Below are positions 54,945 through 64,000 of a stretch of DNA of 64,000 bases, in pieces. Within the stretch, counting starts at the first letter, position 1. Every line of letters starts with the position of its first letter. The stretch comes from Lasiosphaeria ovina (taxonomy: Eukaryota; Ascomycota; Sordariomycetes; Sordariales; Lasiosphaeriaceae), in the NCBI GenBank assembly GCA_033439765.1, contig JAULSN010000001.1, positions 6,634,001 to 6,698,000 on the forward strand, in the 5' to 3' direction. Made by a program: the position numbers and the translations under genes. The notes under the pieces were generated by a model that had not been told where the DNA came from, searched no databases, and saw nothing but the letters and a program-made list of their open reading frames with translations.

Positions 54945-56688
54945 TGTTGCGGGCGAGACTCGCAAGTGGCGTGGTTACTTCTGTACGCCGGGAAGATGCT
55001 GATGGTGATGGTGGTAGAAATACCTATAGATGGATCTTGCAAGTTGGAGACGGGTTGAGGCAGCCAGCAGACCTCTGCTCGAGTTCAAATGTCGTCGTGT
55101 TTCATGGGGGCTTCCCCGTTTGCTCGCCCCCACTTGGCGGTGAACCAGGCACCAGCCGGGCGCTATCCATCGGCTGTGCCCTGCGCTGACTGGCCTATCT
55201 TGGCATCCCCACGGAATTATTAGCATCAGGTGCTGCTGTGGAATTCGGATCGAGAACGACTTCGCGTAAAGCCGACGAGCTACTCGTTGATGTTGCCTCG
55301 TGGAGCAGAACCCGAGTCTTTTCGTCCGCCTCCTCGTAAACCCCATACCAGATTAGTTTCACCCCTGCCACTTTTCTGACAGAGGCAGAATCAATGGCAC
55401 TGCCTGGGCTAGGGGGACTCAGTGAGTGCACGACAACATCGCGGGTTGGACTGGGAAAACGTTCGATGACAGGGAAATATAGGCAATCCATTTTCATAAC
55501 TGTAGTTCAGATCATGCCGCCAGATGGTAAACAGGCCAACTCCCCGGGGATCCTTACGTGTGGTTGAAACTTTGAAACACCGACCAGGCAGTTTTGAAAA
55601 TACGTAACTAGGCAAGTCAGGAAGGGGAGCTGAATGGCCCTTCTTCTTCCTTCTTTTTTGCCTCCGGCGGCCCTCCGGGGGCGCCTGCGGCGAGCTGCTC
55701 GCTACGCTCGAAAGTCGTGCTTCCCTCAAACCCTCAAAGCGGTATTCTACGGCTTAACACGTCTGAGGTTGCCCGGTCGACCAGCCCCTATCCCGTATTT
55801 TGGTAGGGTAGCCAATCACTGTGCGAGAAACATTCGGGTTTGAGAAGATAGCTTCTCTCTACCATCTTACTTTTCGTACGTAAGCTCGTTAACTGTGGCT
55901 TCGGCAGCTTTGTTCAGTTAAATCATTACCTGATTCTAGACTCAGTGAGGGGGCATGTGTTGAGTTGTGGTACTGTTGTGATTTGGCCAGGCGGGAAGAG
56001 TTTGTCGAGAATTCGACAAAGGATTACCCGCTTGCATTGTCCAATGTGACGTGCTACCCTTAAACATTGATTTGTCTCTGCAAATGACAACCAAGGTAGC
56101 ACCGTTCGGGGCAGAACAAAGAAGAAGCGGATATCGAAATTTGTGGCAGGCCGCCTGGTTTCGAGCCTCCAATCAACACGTCTTTGAATATCTAGATGTT
56201 GGTACAATTTGTGATGCGTTCGGATGCGTTTGGCGCTAGGATGTGCCAAAGCCAGCCACTCGTTAGGAACAGTTAACTGTCAGCTTCCCACAACATTCCT
56301 GCTGCTTGCCTTATGGATATACTGGCAACCGTAGAAAAGATTGGAGTGGCCGACACAATGCACTGTTGTTGCCTTAAAAATGTATGGCGCCAAGATAGGG
56401 AGGACAAGAACTGAAAGAGAGGAAAGCGGCTTGAGAATCTCAAAGGGAAATCTTGTTGTTGGACTGTGGAATTCACGAACCGCCACCCTGCGAAGAGCAG
56501 GACAAAGAAAAGTTACCTGCCTAAGCAGACAGGCGGACGGCGACTATAGAACACAAATCAAAGAGCACACACCAAATAGTTTCTCCTGACCTTTCTTCCC
56601 ACGCTACATCACTCAGCTCCAATCTCAGCACAGCAGCAGAGCCAACAAAAAGACCCTCACACCCACTCCCACACTTTCAGTCGCCACC
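54945..56688. other. Intergenic spacer with a dispersed repeat copy
   Basis: This 1.7-kb region holds the minus-oriented copy of a dispersed GC-rich repeat (55616-55720). The rest is AT-richer and without a supported gene. The promoter of the small Cys/His-rich protein gene lies at the right end, with a CCAAC/CACA-rich leader. Confidence 0.6.
55616..55720 (-). repeat. Dispersed repeat copy, minus orientation
   Basis: On the minus strand, ACGACTTTCGAGCG begins a block that continues with GCGAGCAGCTCGCC, GCAGGCGCCCCCGG and CCCCTTCCTGAC. The same block in plus orientation lies at 57331-57424. In both copies it can be read in a common frame (LSS-ASSSPQAPP). It resembles the tail of a fungal mobile element, but no termini are seen. 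Confidence 0.75.
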
Positions 56689-56985
56689 ATGCCTGGCATG
56701 ACAGGCCCCATGATCATCGACCCTCACGAGATGCCGTACTGCACCGGCATCTACAGGCTACGGTTGACTCAAAGGTGTGTCTGCGGCAAATACGCCTTCT
56801 ACTACCAGTGCGGCCACCTGTACCGTCGGCTTCCGCGCAGCTGCTCCACCCCCTATCATCACGGTGTGTACGAGCAGGACAGCGACGTCGTGTTTTGCCA
56901 CCGGGCCGAGCCTCCCCCAGTCTACAACATCCTCGGCGTGCGAGTCCGGGGCGACTGTTTGGATTGTGAAGCAGGTGATTTCTGA
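56689..56985 (+). CDS. Small Cys/His-rich protein, possibly zinc-binding
   Basis: 98 aa, single exon, ATG preceded by CGCCACC (a good start context). It has at least eight Cys and several His arranged as C-x-CG, QCGH, SC, FCH and GDCLDC, a pattern like the small zinc-binding-like proteins abundant in filamentous fungi. No signal peptide or membrane span is present. The function is unknown. A long CA/AC-rich leader is consistent with a real promoter. The gene lies between the two inverted copies of a dispersed repeat. Confidence 0.7.
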   Translation: MPGMTGPMIIDPHEMPYCTGIYRLRLTQRCVCGKYAFYYQCGHLYRRLPRSCSTPYHHGVYEQDSDVVFCHRAEPPPVYNILGVRVRGDCLDCEAGDF

Positions 56986-57706
56986 CCGGCGTTTTCCTTT
57001 ATGAAGGCAAAAGTAGACGTAGAGGCTGACTATTTATCTGCCTAGCCAAGTACTCGCGACGCGAAACTTGATTTTTTGAGCACTGGGCGGGGAGCTGGTT
57101 GTATGGAGGGATGGAGCGAGCTCTGAAGGAAGAGTTGTAGGGTTTGAGTGATGGCGAGAGATGTCTAAGCTGGACGGGGCCGCCGAGGCTACCAGAGAGA
57201 GGCTTTCTTTCTATTTACAACCCCCCCGAGAGTTTCTTGACTATGGATTGATCAGTTTGACATCTGGAGATGGGATTAGTCGATCGAATCAACCTAGAAC
57301 AACATGTGATGCTGGAGACATGAAAGAAGAACGACTTTCGAGCGCAGCGAGCAGCTCGCCACAGGCGCCCCCGGGGGGCTGCCGGACGAGAAAGAAGAGG
57401 CCGTTTAGCTGCCCCTTCCTGACTGGTCAGGTGGTGTGTTTTAGAAGAGGAGAAGGAGACTCGGAAACATAATCACTGATTCTAGGCACGGTAACACCGC
57501 CTCTCAAGGTGAGGGAACAACGCTGGCTGGTTAAGTTTGACTAAGCCCAACTATTTCTTTGGAAACGATTCCCTAGTACTTGATAAAAGCCACTCGTCGG
57601 GTCGTCCAAAACATAATTATGGAGTAAGACCAACCCGTCTCGCCTCCCAAGTCAGAGTAATCGCCGCCTAGTTCTACCAAACCAGCCAATCCATCCCCTA
57701 CCTCCC
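56986..57706. other. Intergenic spacer with dispersed repeat copy
   Basis: This 720-bp region is the 3' flank of two convergent genes. It includes the plus-oriented repeat copy at 57331-57424. No gene is seen. Confidence 0.6.
57331..57424 (+). repeat. Dispersed repeat copy, plus orientation
   Basis: Same block as 55616-55720 in inverted orientation: ACGACTTTCGAGCG, AGCGAGCAGCTCGCC, CAGGCGCCCCCGG and CCCCTTCCTGAC are conserved. The pair is about 1.7 kb apart and brackets the small Cys/His-rich protein gene. Confidence 0.75.
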
Positions 57707-58867
57707 TCAGCACCAACTATACTTCAGCCTGCGCGCAGGCGTCTCACTGATGAAATGCTCCATCAGCGTCCTGTTGCCGAGTAGCTCGACGCGGCTGCGG
57801 CGGCGCAGCTCGGCGCGCTGCGCCTTGTCGACCTGCTTCTTCTGGGTGGCGAGCAGCGCGCGCTGCTCCGACGGCGCGAGGTGCGCCAGGCTCTGCCGGT
57901 CGCCGACGCTGAGGTGCGCGAGCTGGTCGTTAAGCGCCGCCTCGCGCTTCTCGCTGCGTAGTACGACCTGTGCTGAAGACGATGATGCGTCTGGGGGTGT
58001 GAGGTCTGGGGTTTCGGGGGATGGTACTGGGAGGCGCTTTGTGGAGGACGGAACGGGGCTCCGTGGGTAGTGGCGCGCGCGGCTCTCTTGCGAGGCTTGT
58101 GCTGCTGTGCGGCTGGTGACGGTTTTCCCCGAGGGAAGCCGTACAGAGTCGCCGCTGGGGATTGAGGAGGGGACTTTTGCGGTAGAAGAAGACACCGGCC
58201 CAGCGCTCGCTCCTTCGTCGCTGCTGTTCCCCGTGTCGAAGTCGAAGAAATCGCGGTATTCCGAGTCCGGGTGCTGTATGTCGACCTTGCAGTGGCCCTT
58301 TCCGACCATGTGCTGTTGGGCGGCTTCGGCGGTCCTCCGCTGCGAGTGGCAGTAGAGGCACTCGTGGTAGCCGAAGACGACCTGGTGGAGATAGCGGAAG
58401 AGTGTCTCCAGGTCGACGACGAGGTGGTCGAGGTCGTTGATGAAGAGGCCGTGCGACTGTTGCATGTGGAGGATGCTGTCGTCGAACGAGTCCGAGGCAC
58501 GGTTGCAGAAGAGGCAGTTCTCTGCCACGAAGCTGGGCGCTTCTTCTTCTTCTTGTGTAGACGTACTGTCGGACTCGTCTGACGAGACGTCTTCTTTGGA
58601 ATCAGGGGCGCTGGTCTGCGGCCCCGCTGGGGTGGGGGCGCTGAAGGCTGATGATTCGAGGGGCGGGAAGCCGGCAACGCGGCGCCGCAGGTTTTCGACG
58701 CTGCTCACATGTCAGCAGGGAGATTCACGAATTGCATCGCTTTTGCGTCGGGTAACTCACTGCCACTGGGTCTTGGAGTGAGCCCGTCGGACATCGTCGC
58801 TTTCAAAAGTTACATTGCAAGCACTGCACTGCTTCGACGACAGCTTGAAGGGAGACGCAGCGTCCAT
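57707..58867 (-). CDS. Rei1/Reh1-like zinc-finger protein (two exons)
   Basis: 366 aa, exons 58867-58761 and 58700-57707. The join gives KTQWHVENLRRRVAGFPP, the signature of the Rei1/ZNF622 family. Proteins of this family act in late cytoplasmic maturation of the 60S ribosomal subunit. Fingers seen: an N-terminal C2H2 (CSACNVTFES to HSKTQWH), then CLFCNRASDSF to HMQQSHG, and CLYCHSQ to HMVGKGHCK. The usual second finger, between the RRR-VAG motif and CLFC, is missing and replaced by an acidic Ser/Glu linker. The C-terminal end RRLKYSWC is short. An in-frame ATG at 59002 would add 45 residues; the shorter start fits the family. A telobox lies just upstream at 59025-59037. Confidence 0.88.
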
Positions 58868-59452
58868 GATGACTGGTGTGGGGATTGACGACTTCTGTGT
58901 TGTTTGGTATTCGACAAGTGTCGTCTGTGAAGCGGCTATCTCCGCTTGCGGTAAAGGCGTGAAGGTGGTTGATGTTTTAACCCGTTCTTTTGGTGAGGCC
59001 ATTGATTGCTTTAAGAGCCCGTCATAACCCTAACCCTGTTGGTGCGGGGCTCGCTGAAAAGGGAAGGCAGCCCCAACTCACTATGAATCATGCTGAATCA
59101 CCATTGATGCAATCGGTGCTCAGCCTTTCACAGCCCGGCTCTGCTAGCGCCAACCTGCATAAGAGGTCACGTGAATAGAATGAGAAGTGGTCTGAGACTC
59201 ATACCACTTGACGCTGACCATTACAATGGCCTACAAGGATCCGTATGGGGTTCAAATCACCAGTTAGTGCAACGCATGGTTTTCAGAGAGGAATCTCATT
59301 TTATGCCCTCGAGTCCAAGAGATCAGTTAAAAACTGTCTCCTCCACCCTAAGGACCTATCCATCCTGACTACGGAGGTGATGTTGGAGAAGTGCCTACGA
59401 CCGAGGTACTCCGTACATTTGCTAGAGCCCTAGACATCCTTGAGAACCCACC
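58868..59452. other. Intergenic: promoter of the Rei1-like gene
   Basis: This 585-bp region contains the two-unit telobox at 59025-59037 and the 3' flank of the first MYND-finger gene. Short open frames have no support. Confidence 0.6.
59025..59037 (-). promoter_or_regulatory. Telobox-like motif, two TTAGGG units
   Basis: TAACCCTAACCCT, identical to the motif at 43934-43946, lies about 158 bp upstream of the Rei1-like ATG. Its role as a Rap1/Tbf1-type site is inferred. Confidence 0.6.
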
Positions 59453-61131
59453 CTAGGTATCTGAATTGACTCTGGCCGTGACTCCGACTGCCTTCAGTCG
59501 CGCGTTCCACATGGCCTTCAGCAACTGCGGGCGGTTTTTGTACCTGTTGTAGTCGTGTGCAGTGAACCAAACCTTCTTGAACGCAGCGTACTCGCGCGGG
59601 TTGCCTGTAGTGGTTTGAATGCCAAAACTTGGAGTGAAGTAGAGCTTGAACGCAGGCGAATCTTCAAAGTGTTTTGCAAGGCGGTCGATGAAAGCCTTAG
59701 CCTGGGAAACAAAGCTGGTTCGCAACGCTTCAGCCGCTGGACCTGTACTCTTGGGATCCAGGAGGCTGGCCTCGGCGATGCTGGGCAGGTGTGCCGCCAC
59801 CTTCTCCGCCATTTGGGTCATGAATGCAAGAGTATCGTTGCCGTAGGCGTTAGTTTGCAATCCCTTCTCCAACATCGTCTCCGGGGGAGTTTCAATCAAG
59901 TAGGGAGATTCGATCAATATGGCGTGGACGCGATGTTGGTTGTATGTTTCCCAGGGAGTCATGAACTCCCGCCATCCAAACTGAGCTCCCGAGGGATCCA
60001 AAACAACCTTGCGACCGCTGGCCAAAGTAACTCGCAACACTTGGTGGGCCGGAAAGGTTGAAAAGCTTGAAGAACCGTCGACTTCTAGCAATACCGAGCG
60101 GTGGCAGTTTTTCACAAAAAACGAGATTTTCTCGACAGACTTGTAAGGAAATCCTAAATACGAAGCACGGCCAAGTCAGTATAATGAGCTAGAAAGATCG
60201 ATTGGAGATATCCATCAAGTAAACAGGGAGACTCACCTTTGAGAAAGAAGCCGGTCAAAGATTTGCCAAAGTCCACAAACTGGCAACAGTTTCCATTCAT
60301 GAGGACGGCTGTGCCAGCATCCTTGGAAGGAGCCAAGCCGTGTCGGAACTTGGTGACAATGTGCTTCCCTTGGTAAGCGGCACTCTTGTCCCAGCCATCC
60401 TGAGCCTTTGCGTGGATTACGCCGTTGTCTTCTGATATCTTCTCAATTTTGGTGTCGTATACTGACCCAACATGATGCTCGAAAATGGGCTGGAAAATAG
60501 ACATCGAGATGTGAAGGCGCTTCAGCGCTCGACAATCGGACCTGTGCTGGTTCCAGTGGGCCTTTTGGCACCCCTGGTTGCAGTAAACTGTGCTGAATGA
60601 AATGTGGTTGCCGAAGGTGATAACACATCCCAAGCACTTCTTGGTTGCACCGCTATCGCCGCAATTTCCGCAGATTGAGCCATTGGGGTCGCTCGGGAGG
60701 GTATCGTGAGGAACCGAGATAGATTTTGCAAACGGCGAGTCCTCATCCTTGCGGCCCTGGGCCACCCATTTGTAGTATCGAAGGTGGCTAGCCTTGATGC
60801 TTTTGTCGTCTGCAGCTACTGAGCTGTTGAGGCCGAGAGCTGCAAGGTGCTGGAGAACATATTGTGGATTGGTATTCTGTAATCCCTTCTTAACAATCCC
60901 GACCAGGAAGTCTTTGTCCGGATCATTTGACTGCTTCGATTCCGCATCTAGCAGAAATTTGACCATTCCGGGATAGGCGTGAGTCATGTGAAGCGCGATC
61001 ATGTGCGGGGACTGGTGCTGATTCGAAATGGATGGGAGATGCTGAAAGAAGTCCTCCACGAAGTTTCCGGTCGAAGGAGGGGTGGAAACGACGATGGCGG
61101 TATCCTCGCTGAAGGCGTGGAAGATGTCCAT
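59453..61131 (-). CDS. MYND zinc-finger protein, tandem copy 1
   Basis: 531 aa, exons 61131-60237 and 60153-59453 (donor GTGAGT, acceptor TTTAG, phase 1). A MYND-type finger lies at about 152-195 (CGNCGDSGATKKCLGC, VYCNQGCQKAHWNQH, SDCRALK). The region before it is helical and the one after it (IFQPIFEHHVGSVYDT) is conserved in copy 2. The second exon encodes a conserved C-terminal block (SVEKISFFVKNCHRSVLLE, HQVLRVTLASGR, DPSGAQFGWRE, PWETY) that I do not recognise as a named domain. MYND fingers bind proline-rich peptides; the role here is unknown. The neighbour at 61895-63699 is a paralogue with the same intron position and phase. Confidence 0.87.
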
Positions 61132-61894
61132 GACTGCCGATACCTATTAATTTAGGATTTCGTGCTGTGTATTTTTCTCGAGATTATGAAGTAGCAGGGA
61201 AGTCTTGAAAGGTGGAAGAGAGAGGCGTCGTGAAAGGTGGAAGAGAGAGGCGTCGAGGGTGCAGCGGGGCAGAAGGAAGGCGACGGAGAAATTTAAGCCA
61301 CTCTCAGGTAGGGAAAGGCGCCTGGTAGAAATTTTAATGTGGGTCGGTGGTTACTGGAATCTTTGGAAAAGGGAAGGAGCGAAGCAGAGATAAAATCCAG
61401 GTGGGTAAATGCTAGTACCTAGGTAGCTTGGTACTTAGAGGTGCCTACCTAGCTCAAGTAAATCAAGGTACCTTACGTATATTAGGTACCTAGGGGCTTG
61501 CTGCGACGATGATTCACAGCTGAACAATCTTTAGGCCTATTATAAGGAACTGGCGAAGGCTTGACGGGATCTGTAGGGGTGGGATAGCACCCAACAAACA
61601 TACTTGCACCGTGAGAGTTTGGATCTTGGTTATTGTGAGGGCTAGCCCTTTTCTTAAGCCCGAGCCTCCGTAGCTAAAGTCGAGAGTAGAAGAGATGAAT
61701 GAAAAGAGCGAGTCTCCTCCGACTGTTATGGCTTAATAGGCTATATCCGTAGTGCGTAGGGTATTGGGCTTAACCCAAGGATAGATTTGAGAACAAGGTC
61801 CTATATCCGGGCTTAAGGCCCAGTGACCGGCTAGAGCCAGCCCCATCCTCCCTACCGGTAATGGTGTACCTGGTTCTGCCTATCTAATCACCAT
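61132..61894. other. Intergenic between MYND paralogues
   Basis: This 763-bp region contains a 25-bp tandem duplication at 61206-61255, a cluster of TACCTAGG/GGTACC words at 61415-61495, and the 3' flank of copy 2. No gene is seen. Confidence 0.65.
61206..61255. repeat. Perfect 25-bp tandem duplication
   Basis: Two adjacent identical 25-base units (TGAAAGGTGG...GGCGTCG) lie 75-125 bp upstream of the first MYND gene's start codon, probably in its promoter or leader. Confidence 0.9.
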
Positions 61895-63699
61895 CTACTT
61901 CTCCACGCTATTCTCCCCCTCCCTAATGGCCGGGGGAGGAGCCGGAGCCCTCACCAGGCGCAGGTACTTCTGCCACTCTGGGAGAGGGTTCAAGTCTCTC
62001 CCCTGCCCAGCCCAGCTGCCCAGGCTCTCCTCCATAATCTCCAGCCGCGCCACCCACTCGGCCTTCATCTTCCTGGGGCTGCGCTTGTACTTGGCGTACT
62101 CGGCGCGGGTGAACCAGGTATTCTTCAGCCCGTCGTACTCGAACGAGTTGCCCGACGTGACCTGGATGCGGAAGTCGTGCGCGCAGTACAGCTTGAACGC
62201 CTGCGACTGCTCCAGCTCGCGCGCCAGCCTGTTGAGGAAGGCCTTGGCGCTGCTCACGAGCTCGAACTGCGCCGCCCGGGCCTTGGGACTCGCGTCCGTG
62301 GGGTCGAACGGGTCGGCCTCGGCGACGATGGTGGGCAGGTACGCCGCCAGCTTCTCGGCCATTAGCGCCTTGATGGCGCGCGCATCGTGGGCGAGGTCGC
62401 CCGTTGGGTTGCCCCGACTCGCCGTCATGGCCGCCGCAGCTTGGTGCGATGCCTCGCCGATCACGGCGTGGACGCGTTGCCGTCTGTATGTTTCCCATGG
62501 GCTCAGCACCTCGCGCCACCCGAACTGCGCGCCCGACGCATCCACCACCACCGCGCGACCGCACGCCAGCGTGATGCGGAGGACTTGGTGGGGCGTGAAC
62601 GGCGCGAAGGTGTGGCAGCCGTTGTCCTCCAGCCACACCGAGCGGTGGCAGTTCTTCACGTAGAATGTGACCTGCTCGACCGACTTGTACGGCAAGTCTA
62701 GATGTGGAGCGCCAAAGGTTAGTATAACGAACGGGTTATTGTCGATTAAGAATATATGGGTGAAGTTATAGGATTACCTTTCAGAAAGAAGTCGACCAGC
62801 GGTTTGCACTGGTCTACGAACTCGGCGCCGCGACCATGCATGAGGACGGCTTTACCAGCATCGCGAGAAGGGGCCAAGTTGTGTCGAAACTTCCTGGCGA
62901 TGTGCTTGCCCAGGAATGCATCACGCTCATCTGCGCCTTTTCGGGCCTTGGCATGGATGAGGCCGTTCTCTTCTGATATCTCGGCCAGCGCGACGCGATA
63001 TGCCGATGCGACGAGGTGCTCGAATATTTCCTGGAATCGTGCCACGGAGATCTGAAGACGCTTCAATTCCCGGCACTCGGACTTGTGCCGGTCCCAGTGC
63101 GCTTTCTGGCACTCCTGGTTGCAGTAAGCCTGGCCGGCTGAGGTATTGCCGGCGCCGAAGACATCGTCACATCCGGAGCAGCTCTGGGTGGCGCCGCTGG
63201 CGTCGCAGTTTCCGCAGGTCGAGGCCCTGGGGCCTTCCTGAAGCACATCGTGCGAAGTCCAGGCCGACTTTGCAAGGAGGGAGGCTGACGATTCGAAGGG
63301 GGAGTCCTCGTCCTTACGGCCCTCTGCCACCCACTTGTAGTAGCGTAGGTGCTTTGCCTCGGTGTCGGTGATGCCTTTGAAAACCGGGCTCTTGAGGGCG
63401 AGGAGGGCAAGGTCGCCGAGAAGGTACACCCCGCTACGCTTCTCGACGGCCTTCTCCAGGATCCCAACCAGGACTGCTTCGTCTGGGTCATCCGAGGGGC
63501 CCAAGTCGGCGGCGGCATCGTAAGACTGGATCAGCCACTTGCGGCCGCTAGTCAAGACATCTACTGCGGCTTTGTGAGGGAATTGATTTTGCCTCTCCAC
63601 CGAGGGCACATGGTAGAAGAAGTCCTCAAAGACGGTGAAGCGAGTAATAGGCTTTGGAAGCGTACCAGTGCTTACGGCAGCCTGGTTGACGTTCTCCAT
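61895..63699 (-). CDS. MYND zinc-finger protein, tandem copy 2
   Basis: 574 aa, exons 63699-62778 and 62697-61895 (donor GTAATC, branch CTAAC, acceptor TCTAG, phase 1). The layout is as in copy 1: an N-terminal helical region, HLRYYKWVAEGRKDEDSPF (nearly identical in both), a MYND finger (CGNCDASGATQSCSGC, AYCNQECQKAHWDRH, SECRELK), and the C-terminal block (SVEQVTFYVKNCHRSVWLE, HQVLRITLACGR, DASGAQFGWRE). It carries about 40 extra C-terminal residues rich in Pro, Glu and Trp. Duplication is old: the proteins are clearly related but well diverged. The function is unknown. Confidence 0.87.
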
Positions 63700-64000
63700 C
63701 TTTGCGGTTGGATGTGATGGTGATGTGCTTGATATTGATGTGCTTGATAGTGATGTGCTTGACTAGAATGCTTGGCTAGAATGAGTAAGGTAAGGTGCCC
63801 GCGATAGAATTTAAGTAAGGTCAGGAAGGTATCTGCGATAAAATTTGGTGCGGCAGTTTGCAGGCTGAAATTTCAGTGCTCTCCTAGCTAGGGCCATGAA
63901 TTTTCCTCCCTCTTTTTCATCCCAACATTCTTTCTTAACAGGGCGTGCCACCCCTCTTGGGAGCATGACCGTGGTAATGGCGAATCCTTATCCCGGCCGC
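63700..64000. other. Right edge: leader of MYND copy 2
   Basis: This 300-bp flank upstream of the second MYND gene contains three 15-bp repeats at 63721-63765. No further gene can be supported before the window ends. Confidence 0.65.
63721..63765. repeat. Three 15-bp tandem repeats (TGATGTGCTTGA core)
   Basis: TGATGTGCTTGA recurs at 63721, 63736 and 63751 with a strict 15-bp period, 22 bp upstream of the second MYND gene's start codon. Confidence 0.9.

Noticed and set aside
59225..59290. Possible tRNA 3' half around GGTTCAAATCACC
   Set aside because: The T-stem has a mismatch and no matching acceptor stem or anticodon arm exists upstream.
61975..62010. T-arm-like hairpin around GGTTCAAGTC
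   Set aside because: It pairs well but lies inside the coding second exon of the MYND copy 2 gene, and there is no cloverleaf upstream.

Overview
The window is nuclear DNA of a filamentous ascomycete, most likely a Sordariomycete and perhaps a Sordariales/Chaetomiaceae relative. The evidence is short introns with GTAAGT-like donors and CTAAC/CTGAC branch sites, GC-rich coding regions separated by long AT-richer spacers, and fungal families such as Zds1-C, NPC1/Ncr1, Swf1, Aha1, Fmc1 and a Rap1-type telomere protein. The assignment below class level is inference. I found 20 gene loci, including one frame-disrupted copy, and no convincing tRNA or rRNA gene.

Layout. 1-9 kb: a Zds1-family gene (minus) and an amidase (minus). 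10.4-17 kb: a CUE/Smr-domain protein and the NPC1 homologue (both plus). 17-20 kb: a 3.1-kb spacer. 20-24.5 kb: a cytochrome P450 (plus) converging on a berberine-bridge-type FAD oxidase (minus), a plausible two-gene oxidative module. 25-30 kb: one small single-pass membrane protein gene, then three tandem ~1.2-kb units. Each unit carries a small membrane-protein gene with well conserved flanks and strongly diverged coding sequence, and the middle copy has a one-base frame disruption. 30-33 kb: a nitrilase-family hydrolase and the Hsp90 co-chaperone Aha1 (both minus). 33-38.3 kb: a 5.4-kb gene-free stretch.

38.3-48 kb: a large low-complexity/coiled-coil protein; FMC1 and an EngB-type mitochondrial GTPase (MRX8-like) sharing a 316-bp divergent promoter; and the palmitoyltransferase SWF1, which appears to use a GC-AG intron. 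48.7-55 kb: RAP1 with BRCT, duplicated Myb, IQ, ARID-like and RCT regions; an RNase D-like 3'-5' exonuclease; and an acyl-protein-thioesterase-like hydrolase. 55-64 kb: a small Cys/His-rich protein gene bracketed by an inverted dispersed repeat, a Rei1-like zinc-finger protein, and two tandem MYND-finger paralogues.

Two signals stand out. First, an array of six in-register telomeric-type hexamers lies 73 bp upstream of the RAP1 start codon. Two-unit copies of the same motif lie in the FMC1/MRX8 promoter and upstream of the Rei1-like gene, which suggests autoregulation and a small telobox regulon. Second, the tandem membrane-protein array has conserved flanks and divergent coding sequence, the pattern expected of a rapidly diversifying family. 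Gene models were spliced by hand from frame continuity and consensus sites; no database or RNA evidence was available.
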